The translations under genes were made by a program, and so were the position numbers. A model generated the notes under the pieces. The model was not told the DNA's origin. It ran no database searches and worked only from the letters and a program-made list of their open reading frames with translations. 6,015 nt of DNA, from positions 1 to 6,015 of the forward strand of contig SCPW01000340.1 in assembly GCA_004298605.1 (NCBI GenBank), in the 5' to 3' direction. Positions 1-5,207 of this stretch are shown here, in pieces. The stretch is from Gallionella sp. (GTDB lineage Bacteria > Pseudomonadota > Gammaproteobacteria > Burkholderiales > Gallionellaceae). Positions within the stretch are counted from its first letter, which is position 1, and every line of letters begins with the position of its first letter.

Positions 1-45
1 TCTTTCTTTTTCATTGTTTATTTCCTGCATTTTTTAACTTAATTC

Positions 46-62
46 GTGACGCGGTGCGTCAC
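46..62. repeat. Short perfect dyad in AT-rich left flank
   Basis: Seven-base arms GTGACGC and GCGTCAC surround a GGT loop. AATT on each side (41-44 and 64-67) extends the symmetry past one mismatched base. The rest of 1-112 is AT-rich, and I see no gene in it. The dyad could be an operator or a hairpin. On neither strand is it followed by a clean T-run, so I do not call it a terminator. Confidence 0.4.
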
Positions 63-112
63 AAATTCTTCATCATATTTCCAACCCGGCTATTCCATCT
101 TTTTGCCAGAAC

Positions 113-138
113 TGTTGGTGCGCGTTTAAAATTACCCA
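113..138 (+). repeat. IS21-type outer terminal repeat, low-coordinate end (R1)
   Basis: This 26-base repeat reads inward from TGTTGGTGCGCG to AATTACCCA. It matches the outer repeat at the opposite end (558-583, minus strand) with five mismatches. It marks the istA-distal end of the element and would be a transposase binding site. Confidence 0.75.
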
Positions 139-162
139 GCCCTGCGCGTTGAATTTTACCTA
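139..162 (+). repeat. IS21-type inner terminal repeat, low-coordinate end (R2)
   Basis: This degenerate second copy directly follows R1. Aligned without gaps to the inner repeat at the other end (524-547, minus strand), it matches 16 of 24 positions, including the core CTGCGC and a shared TTACC. Its last bases overlap the CTAG that borders the nested palindromic element. Confidence 0.6.
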
Positions 163-237
163 GCAGCCTGTCGGACTTAAAGAAAATCGGCTGCAAATCC
201 GATGCGCTTCGATTCTTCAAGTCCGGCAGGCTGCTAG
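160..237. mobile_element. 78-bp palindromic MITE-like element flanked by CTAG
   Basis: Positions 160-178 and 219-237 are 19-base inverted repeats with one mismatch, core CAGCCTG(T/C)CGGACTT. The first and last four bases are both CTAG. These could be a 4-bp target duplication around 15-base terminal repeats, or simply part of the arms. A second short stem (ATCGG 186-190, CCGAT 199-203) lies inside, so the whole element can fold into one long hairpin. There is no room for a gene. It fits a non-autonomous miniature element mobilised by a transposase elsewhere. I cannot name the parent family with certainty; a 4-bp CTAG target would fit several DDE-type families. It lies inside the IS21 remnant and so was probably inserted later. 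Confidence 0.7.
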
Positions 238-249
238 CCGAATGGCTAG
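234..249. repeat. Small perfect inverted repeat CTAGCC/GGCTAG
   Basis: Arms CTAGCC (234-239) and GGCTAG (244-249) flank GAAT. The left arm shares its CTAG with the end of the 78-bp palindromic element. This places three CTAG tetramers within 90 bp (160, 234 and 246). Confidence 0.45.
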
Positions 250-257
250 TTGTTTCA

Positions 258-475
258 TCAGATACGCCGCCGGCTGTCTTGCGCGTTCTTCTCCACGACG
301 CCTTTCTCCCGGTCGGAGGCGGCGTTGCGGAAGTCCGGATCGAACAGGTAATGCGAGATCGACGCGGCAAAGCGTGTGTCGGCGATACGCCTTCTTGCCT
401 CTCGATTTCCGATGGCGTCAACCTGTCGCGATAATATGAACGCCTTACTTTACCCAGTAAATTTATGATGTTCAT
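258..475 (-). pseudogene. istA: istA remnant (IS21-family transposase), two out-of-frame fragments
   Basis: Two pieces of an IstA-type transposase lie next to each other in different frames. The first, from the ATG at 475 to about 385, reads VRRSYYRDRLTPSEIERQEG, resembling the N-terminal helix-turn-helix of IstA. The second, from about 400 down to 258, reads ISHYLFDPDF and then EKGVVEKNAQDSRRRI. This matches the conserved 'SHYLF-P-F...WEKG-VEKNVQD-RRR' stretch near the end of the IstA catalytic region. About 200 intervening codons, including most of the DDE core, are missing. The second fragment ends in TGA where the family usually has TGG (Trp), so a nonsense change or a junction lies there. 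AGGAG abuts the ATG with no spacer. A 138-codon open frame runs from 475 to 59, but beyond its first 30 or so codons it is out of frame with istA and not a real protein. The gene is dead. Confidence 0.78.
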
Positions 476-486
476 CTCCTTATTTT

Positions 487-510
487 CTCCGTTCCAAGAT
501 TGGAACGGAG
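487..510. repeat. 11-bp dyad upstream of the istA remnant
   Basis: CTCCGTTCCAA (487-497) and TTGGAACGGAG (500-510) form a perfect inverted repeat with a 2-base centre. It lies between the inner terminal repeat (524-547) and the istA start (475), where a transcript from outside would enter the transposase gene. It could be an operator or a hairpin limiting read-through into istA. With so short a centre, a protein-binding dyad seems likelier than an RNA hairpin. The role is inferred from position only. Confidence 0.5.
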
Positions 511-523
511 GAGGTTAATCACC

Positions 524-547
524 TGGGTAATTTTCAGTGCGCAGACA
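524..547 (-). repeat. IS21-type inner terminal repeat, istA-proximal end (L2)
   Basis: Read on the minus strand, it runs from TGTCTGCGCACTG to AATTACCCA. It is the inner copy of the repeat at 558-583, from which it is separated by 10 bases. Confidence 0.7.
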
Positions 548-557
548 CTACGTTTTC

Positions 558-583
558 TGGGTATTTTTCAGTGCGTACCAACA
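558..583 (-). repeat. IS21-type outer terminal repeat, istA-proximal end (L1)
   Basis: Read on the minus strand, it runs from TGTTGGTACGCAC to AAATACCCA and shares 21 of 26 positions with 113-138. It sets the outer boundary of the element at 583. Confidence 0.75.
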
Positions 584-586
584 CAG

Positions 587-667
587 CACTACGAGTTTGA
601 AGAATTCCCGGATGCACCGTTGACCTTATGGCTACCGGTAGGCGCAATACAAAAGCTGTTCGGGTAA
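587..667 (+). pseudogene. Possible orphan C-terminal coding fragment, unrecognised
   Basis: Just outside the IS21 remnant, the plus strand reads 26 codons of protein-like sequence, HYEFEEFPDAPLTLWLPVGA then IQKLFG, and a TAA at 665-667. The frame stays open leftward through the element end to 461, but no good start or Shine-Dalgarno is apparent. One reading is that the insertion sequence landed in, or deleted into, a gene whose tail survives here. I do not recognise the family. Chance openness cannot be excluded for so short a stretch. Confidence 0.28.
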
Positions 668-690
668 CCGGACGCGTGGCCATCGGACAT

Positions 691-726
691 CCAGGTGAAT
701 ATTCATGCGTTTAAAACGCCACCTGG
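691..726. repeat. Nested palindromes over the autotransporter stop codon
   Basis: CCAGGTG (691-697) pairs with CACCTGG (720-726). Between them are the palindrome TGAATATTCA (696-705, overlapping the outer arm by two bases) and the dyad GCGTTT-A-AAACGC (707-719), which contains the TAA stop. The arrangement could form a branched RNA structure at the 3' end of the protease mRNA. No T-run follows on the minus strand, so an intrinsic terminator is not supported. Confidence 0.35.
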
Positions 727-2900
727 TAACGTGCGGCGATGACCTTTGCATTGCCGGTATCATTGTTGTGGTTTTGTTTGTATGCCGCGATGAAGCGCAA
801 GACAGAAGCCTTCGAGAGCTGCGTCATATAGCCGACCTCAAAATCGGTTTCCACATACCCGGATGCCAGGTTGACACTGCTTAAATTGAACCCGCCCTGC
901 CCGCTTGCCATGTCGACGGTCGGCAGGGCCATGGTCATGTTGCCGGATGTTACTTTCATGGGTTGCGCGACGGAGAACGCCAGTTTGTCGCCTTTTTTCC
1001 ATGCATCCTGATGCAACAGGCCGAGCGACCAGCTCAGCGTTTTTGCTTCCGAATTCAGGATAATGCCTCCGCCCGCAGTGCTGGTGGTTCCCGTTGATGC
1101 CTGTGCCAGCAGCGATGTTCCGGGAATCAAGCCGTAAGACCCGGACAGGGAAACAAAGCGGGTTTCGGCGCCGTCCATCCCGAAGGCCGCTGTTCCCGAA
1201 GCGCCGAGCATGGAATGGCTTTCCCTGATCCCGCCCACGGTAGCCAGGATTGTTGCACCGTCAAATTTTTTCTCGATTTCCCCCACCCACCCGTTCGAGC
1301 CGGAGGAATAGGCCAGCATCGGCTGGGCGGCCAGCGGGCTGGTGGCGTCCAACATGCCCATTTTCAGTTTGTAGCCCGCGCCCAAGCCATACCCCATGGC
1401 CAGATGCGAGGCTGTGCCGGCAAACTGGAAATAGGGGTTGGCGAAGCTGTTGCTTAACGGCAAATACTTGTAGTCCGCCGACAGCCCAAAGTACTGGTCG
1501 GCAAAACCGTTGGCGCCGAAGGCATATTCACCCCGGCACTCTTCCTGCTGGCAGCCGAATTTCTGCATGAAACTGAAACCGGCCATCGTGGCGCCCGCCG
1601 GTTCCGGCGCACGGAACGGATCGCCCAGTTTCTGCATTTCCGTGGCCGCCCCGTACGACGACAGGGTCATGCTGGTATTTTGGGAAGTGTGCTCAACCAT
1701 GGACATCTGTTTGTCCATACCGGCGAACAGGGTATCAATATCGGAAATTTCCGGCTTGATGGCGAGCGACCCCACGTCATATGAATAGGCGCGGCCAAAA
1801 TCGTCGGTCGCATCCAGGGAAAGGCCATTGAAAGCATTTTTCTTGACCAGGGAATTGGTGGTGAGCGCGGAGGATCCCAGCGCGTAGGAAGCCTTGGATG
1901 TGATCACCCTGGTTTCCCCCACGGGTTGCAAAGCCTTGGTCAGGTTCACCAGCCCCCAGCCGTAAACCGCATCCGGCGTGCCGGCGGCGGAGGTTCCCAG
2001 GTGGGTCGCGGTCTGGAAAATAATGCCGGATACCTGATTTGCTTTCAGGTACATCCAGCGGCTCCAGATATCCGCGGCCACGCCGGACACGACCGGCGTG
2101 GCCATCGAAGTGCCGGACATATAGACGTACTGGCCGTTCAGGTAGGTGGACGCAATCTTGACGCCGGGAGCCACGACAAAAAAGTTTTTTGTGTCGCCGG
2201 CACGGTTGGAAAATGAAGCGATCTTGCTGCTCGAGTCGACCGCGCCGACGGCGATGACCTGGCTCTTAGCCCAGCTTTCCTTGGCATAGCGTGCGGGCCA
2301 GCCGGGGTTGGCGCCGCCGTCATTGCCTGCCGCAGCGACCACGAGCTGGCCGGCGGAAACTGCCTGCTGGATACCTGACTGCCCAAATGGGCCGCCGGCG
2401 CCGAGGCTCATGTTGAGGATGCGCGCGCCCGCCTTGACGGAATAATTCACGCCCGCATTGAACGCTGATTGCGTGCCCGAGCCGCTCGAATTCAGCACCT
2501 TGACCGGCATCAGCGATACGTCCGGGGCAATGCCGACCGTCATGGAGCCATCGGCTGCGGCCCCGATGATACCGGCGACATGGGTGCCGTGGCCGTTGTC
2601 ATCCGCCGGGGTCTTCCAGGGCGACACCGCGTTATAGCCCGTCACGAGACGCCCCTTGAATTCCATATTTTTAAGGTCGATCCCCGTGTCGATAACGCCG
2701 ACGATGATCCCCTTGCCGCGCGCGCCCGTCGTATAGGCCGTGTTCGCCCCGACCATGGGCTGCCACCAGTTGAAATAATTTTTTAATTCGGCCGGAAGTG
2801 TTTTTACCGGAGAAATGTCGGCGAGCCTGGCTTCGTCGGCCCAAGCCGCACCGGACGAACAAACGGCCAACACCAGAACGGATAACTGCTTGCGCTTCAT
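711..2900 (-). CDS. Subtilisin-like (S8) serine protease autotransporter
   Basis: A 729-residue secreted endopeptidase, probably displayed on or released from the outer membrane by type V secretion. The chosen ATG (2898-2900) opens a classic signal peptide: MKRK, a hydrophobic core, then AWA|DEA, with cleavage after residue 21. The S8 triad is complete: Asp71 in GVIDTGID, His104 in NGHGTHVAG and Ser265 in SGTSMATP, with oxyanion Asn193 in AAGND. The protease domain spans about residues 60-325. A linker (about 330-435) with LDATDDFGRAYSYDVG and a helical LFAGMDKQ stretch leads to a roughly 290-residue beta-strand-rich C-terminus. It ends ARYQVAF, with the terminal Phe typical of outer-membrane barrels. 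At 729 residues it is shorter than NalP-type proteins, so the protease is essentially the whole passenger. A Cys pair (450, 455; CQQEEC) at the barrel entrance is unusual. An upstream ATG at 2963 would add 21 basic residues and hide the signal peptide, so I reject it. The Shine-Dalgarno is weak (GGGA). Physiological substrate unknown. Confidence 0.92.
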   Translation of the reverse strand: MKRKQLSVLVLAVCSSGAAWADEARLADISPVKTLPAELKNYFNWWQPMVGANTAYTTGARGKGIIVGVIDTGIDLKNMEFKGRLVTGYNAVSPWKTPADDNGHGTHVAGIIGAAADGSMTVGIAPDVSLMPVKVLNSSGSGTQSAFNAGVNYSVKAGARILNMSLGAGGPFGQSGIQQAVSAGQLVVAAAGNDGGANPGWPARYAKESWAKSQVIAVGAVDSSSKIASFSNRAGDTKNFFVVAPGVKIASTYLNGQYVYMSGTSMATPVVSGVAADIWSRWMYLKANQVSGIIFQTATHLGTSAAGTPDAVYGWGLVNLTKALQPVGETRVITSKASYALGSSALTTNSLVKKNAFNGLSLDATDDFGRAYSYDVGSLAIKPEISDIDTLFAGMDKQMSMVEHTSQNTSMTLSSYGAATEMQKLGDPFRAPEPAGATMAGFSFMQKFGCQQEECRGEYAFGANGFADQYFGLSADYKYLPLSNSFANPYFQFAGTASHLAMGYGLGAGYKLKMGMLDATSPLAAQPMLAYSSGSNGWVGEIEKKFDGATILATVGGIRESHSMLGASGTAAFGMDGAETRFVSLSGSYGLIPGTSLLAQASTGTTSTAGGGIILNSEAKTLSWSLGLLHQDAWKKGDKLAFSVAQPMKVTSGNMTMALPTVDMASGQGGFNLSSVNLASGYVETDFEVGYMTQLSKASVLRFIAAYKQNHNNDTGNAKVIAARYQVAF

Positions 2901-2968
2901 GATTTTTCCCACGGTTCTACCCCCCCTATCATGTTTGTATCGGAATTTGCGGCGGCCCAGCATCGCGC

Positions 2969-2997
2969 ATCGTACCCGGCTTGTTTTGGAATGCCAA
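2969..2997 (-). promoter_or_regulatory. Putative sigma-70 promoter of the autotransporter gene
   Basis: On the minus strand, TTGGCA (2992-2997, 5 of 6 to consensus) and TACGAT (2969-2974, 4 of 6) are separated by exactly 17 bases. Transcription would start near 2962, giving a leader of about 60 bases before the ATG at 2900. The alternative ATG at 2963 would lie at or upstream of the transcript start, which supports the shorter protein. No terminator is evident between rep and this site, so read-through from rep is also possible. Confidence 0.42.
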
Positions 2998-3040
2998 GCG
3001 GCGGCTTTTCCGATGTGAGAGGCGCGCTTATGAACCGCCC

Positions 3041-5026
3041 TTACCTATTGAGCATCGCTTTCAGTCTCGACAGCTTATCCATGCCCTCGTCGCGCGTTAC
3101 AGTCGGCGCGGCTTCCTTGTGCCCTCCGGCATAAACCAATTCGTTTTCCGGCATTTCTCCCAGAAAACGGCTCGGCTCGCAGGCCTGCCAATCCTTGCCG
3201 CGTTTGCGGCGGTTGCAATAGCTGATTTGCAGGCTGCGCTCGGCGCGGGTGATGCCGACGTACATCAGGCGGCGCTCTTCTTCGATCTGTTTTTCGTCGC
3301 TGTCGCGGAACGGCAGGATGTCTTCCTCCGCGCCGATGATGAACACATGCGGGAATTCCAGCCCCTTGGCGGCGTGCAGGGTGGACAGCGACACGGCGTC
3401 CTGCTCCTGGTCCTTGCCTTCCAGCATGTTGATCAGCGCGATAGTTTGCACCATGGCGATCAGCGATTTTTCGTCGGCTTCGGCCTTGCGCTTGAGCCAC
3501 GCGACGAAGTCCTGCACATTCTTCCATTTGCCCTCGGCCTGGCGCGGTTCGTGCGAGTCGTACAGCCAGGTTTCGTAGTTGATCGCGCGCAATAGCTCAT
3601 CGAGCAATTCGCCGCACGGGTCTTTGTCGGCACGGCCCCCGATGCGGTTGATGAAATTGCAGAACAGCATCAGATCTTCGTGCTGGCGCGCGGGCAGTTG
3701 CTCCGTCATCCGCGCCTCGAAAGCCGCCTCGAACAGGCTGATTTTGCGCGACCCGGCATAGCTGCCGAGCTTTTCCAGCGTGGTGTTGCCGATGCCGCGT
3801 TTGGGCGTGGTGATGGCGCGGATAAAGGCCGGGTCGTCGTCCGGGTTGGCGATCAGCCGCAAATAGGCGGTGATGTCCTTGATTTCGGCGCGGTCGAAAA
3901 ATGACGTGCCGCCGCTCACGGTATAAGGCACGCGCTGGGCGCGCAGTTGCTCTTCAAAGGCGCGCGACAAATGGTTGCTGCGGTACAGGATCGCGTAATC
4001 GGCATAGCGGGTGCGGTGCTCGAATTTGTGCGCCATCAGCTTCATCACCACGCTTTCCGCCTCGTGCTCATCGTCGCGCGCGGCGTAAATGCGCACCGGG
4101 TCGCCGATGCCGTGCTCGCTCCACAAACGTTTTTCGAACACCTTGGTGTTGTGGTTGATGAGATGATTGGCCACAGTCAGAATGCGCTGCGAAGAGCGGT
4201 AATTCTGCTCCAGCTTGATCACGCGCAGCTTGGGGTAATCGTTGCGCAGGTTGTGCAGATTTTCGATGCTCGCGCCGCGCCAGGCGTAAATCGCCTGGTC
4301 GTCATCGCCCACGGCGGTGAACGCGGCGCGGTGGCCGGCCAGCAATTTGGTCAGTTGATACTGGCAATCGTTGGTGTCCTGATATTCGTCGATCAGCAGG
4401 TAGTGCAGCCGCAGTTGCCAGCGCATCAAGGCTTCCGGGTGCTCGTTAAACAGCACCACCGGCAGATGGATCAAATCGTCGAAATCCACCGCCTGATAGG
4501 CGCGCAACGTTTCCTGGTAGCGCGCATAAATGCGCGCATGAACTTTTGCCTCTTCGTTTTCGGCGGCCTGCGCAGCCTGTACGGGTGAAATAAAAGCCGA
4601 TTTCCAGTTCGAGATTTGCGTCTGCAAGTCGCGTATTTCCTGCTTGTCGCCGGAGTTGGCCAGTTCGCCGAAAATCTTCCAGACATCGCTGCTGTCAAAA
4701 ATCGAGAACTGCGGTTTGTAGCCCAGCAACCCCGCTTCGGTGCGCAAAATATTCATGCCGAGCGAATGGAAGGTGCTGACGATCAGCCCTTTGGTATTTT
4801 TGCCCTGCAACAACGCGCCGACGCGCTCGCGCATCTCGTTGGCCGCCTTGTTGGTAAACGTGATCGCGGCAATATTCCTCGGGGCGTAACCGCACTGCTC
4901 GACCAGATAAGCGATCTTGTGGGTAATCACGCGCGTCTTGCCGCTACCCGCCCCGGCCAGCACCAGCAAAGGGCCGTCGAGGTAAGTTGCCGCTTCGCGT
5001 TGCACGGAATTGAGCTTGCTTAACAT
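3041..5026 (-). CDS. rep: ATP-dependent 3'-5' DNA helicase Rep (SF1A)
   Basis: A 661-residue cytoplasmic helicase that uses ATP to translocate 3'-5' on single-stranded DNA. Its known role in this family is helping the replisome past bound proteins and in fork restart. All SF1A motifs are visible: Q motif Gln8, Walker A GAGSGKT (25-31), Ia ITFTNKAANEM (55-65), Walker B LLIDEYQDT (210-218), III VGDDDQAIYAWRG (239-251), IV EQNYRSS (273-279), V LSTLHAAKGLEF (547-558) and VI EERRLMYVGITRA (583-595). Segments such as NIAAITFTNKAA, KLEQNYRSS, VFEKRL, YTVSGGTSFF and NPDDD favour Rep over UvrD or PcrA. Length is close to the 673 residues of E. coli Rep, and the end SRLKAMLNR resembles the Rep tail that contacts the replicative helicase. 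The start matches Rep N-termini, although no Shine-Dalgarno precedes it. The gene appears intact, with its own candidate promoter at 5066-5074. Confidence 0.95.
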   Translation of the reverse strand: MLSKLNSVQREAATYLDGPLLVLAGAGSGKTRVITHKIAYLVEQCGYAPRNIAAITFTNKAANEMRERVGALLQGKNTKGLIVSTFHSLGMNILRTEAGLLGYKPQFSIFDSSDVWKIFGELANSGDKQEIRDLQTQISNWKSAFISPVQAAQAAENEEAKVHARIYARYQETLRAYQAVDFDDLIHLPVVLFNEHPEALMRWQLRLHYLLIDEYQDTNDCQYQLTKLLAGHRAAFTAVGDDDQAIYAWRGASIENLHNLRNDYPKLRVIKLEQNYRSSQRILTVANHLINHNTKVFEKRLWSEHGIGDPVRIYAARDDEHEAESVVMKLMAHKFEHRTRYADYAILYRSNHLSRAFEEQLRAQRVPYTVSGGTSFFDRAEIKDITAYLRLIANPDDDPAFIRAITTPKRGIGNTTLEKLGSYAGSRKISLFEAAFEARMTEQLPARQHEDLMLFCNFINRIGGRADKDPCGELLDELLRAINYETWLYDSHEPRQAEGKWKNVQDFVAWLKRKAEADEKSLIAMVQTIALINMLEGKDQEQDAVSLSTLHAAKGLEFPHVFIIGAEEDILPFRDSDEKQIEEERRLMYVGITRAERSLQISYCNRRKRGKDWQACEPSRFLGEMPENELVYAGGHKEAAPTVTRDEGMDKLSRLKAMLNR

Positions 5027-5065
5027 TGGGGATATTGAATGGGAGCGATATTGCGCGGGGGCGGC

Positions 5066-5074
5066 ATGATACCA
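5066..5074 (-). promoter_or_regulatory. Putative extended -10 promoter of rep
   Basis: On the minus strand, TGG directly precedes TATCAT (5066-5071, 5 of 6 to TATAAT), giving the TGn-TATAAT arrangement of extended -10 promoters. These can work without a good -35, and none is present here. Transcription would start around 5058-5060, leaving a leader of only about 32 bases before the rep ATG. Confidence 0.4.
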
Positions 5075-5177
5075 AAGTCAGGGGGCAAAATTTTCCCTTG
5101 GCGTTGTTCGGGGGTAACACGGTAATGTCGTGGGCTGGCTTCGGTTTCTTCGATGACGCAGTCGCGCGCCAATTGTC

Positions 5178-5206
5178 CCGGAACAGGCGATGCCCGCTTT
5201 GTCCGG
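5178..5206 (-). other. Imperfect hairpin just after the COG2865 gene
   Basis: Directly after the stop codon at 5208, the minus strand reads CCGGA...TCCGG with an inner CGGGC-ATC-GCCTG stem containing one G-U pair. No T-run follows, so it is at best a weak or factor-assisted 3' end. The rest of 5027-5207 holds the rep promoter and no credible gene. Confidence 0.25.
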
Positions 5207-5207
5207 T

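Larger units (their letters stand above)
113..583 (-). mobile_element. IS21-family insertion sequence remnant, internally deleted
   Basis: Both ends carry inward-facing sequences beginning TGTTGGT and ending TACCCA: 113-138 read on the plus strand and 558-583 read on the minus strand. They match at 21 of 26 positions. Each end also has a second, inner copy in the same orientation (139-162 and 524-547). Two-copy ends of this kind are typical of the IS21 family. Between them lie only scraps of istA (258-475) and a nested palindromic element (160-237); istB is absent. The element is 471 bp, against roughly 2 to 2.5 kb for a complete IS21-type element. It cannot be autonomous, but its ends might still be recognised by an IstA supplied in trans. 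I found no convincing target-site duplication in the immediate flanks, so one side may have been rearranged after insertion. Confidence 0.82.

Noticed and set aside
101..125. Target-site duplication flanking the IS21 remnant (bases before 113 against bases after 583)
   Set aside because: Left flank ...CCAGAAC and right flank CAGCACT... share no exact 4-8 bp direct repeat at the element edges.
59..385. 138-codon open frame on the minus strand taken as a complete protein
   Set aside because: Only its first 30 or so codons resemble IstA. The rest is out of frame with the second istA fragment, crosses the palindromic element and the terminal repeats, and has no family resemblance.
2838..2900. 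Lipoprotein signal (LAVC) in the protease leader
   Set aside because: The residue before Cys is Val rather than Gly, Ala or Ser, and a good signal peptidase I site (AWA|D) follows.
2901..2963. Longer protease start at 2963 (21 extra residues)
   Set aside because: The extra residues are highly basic and would bury a clear signal peptide starting at 2900. The ATG also lies at the predicted transcript start.
3947..4588. 213-codon plus-strand open frame (and a 204-codon one at 2981-3595)
   Set aside because: Both lie antisense to rep. Rep shows every helicase motif, so these are stop-poor shadows of GC-rich coding DNA.
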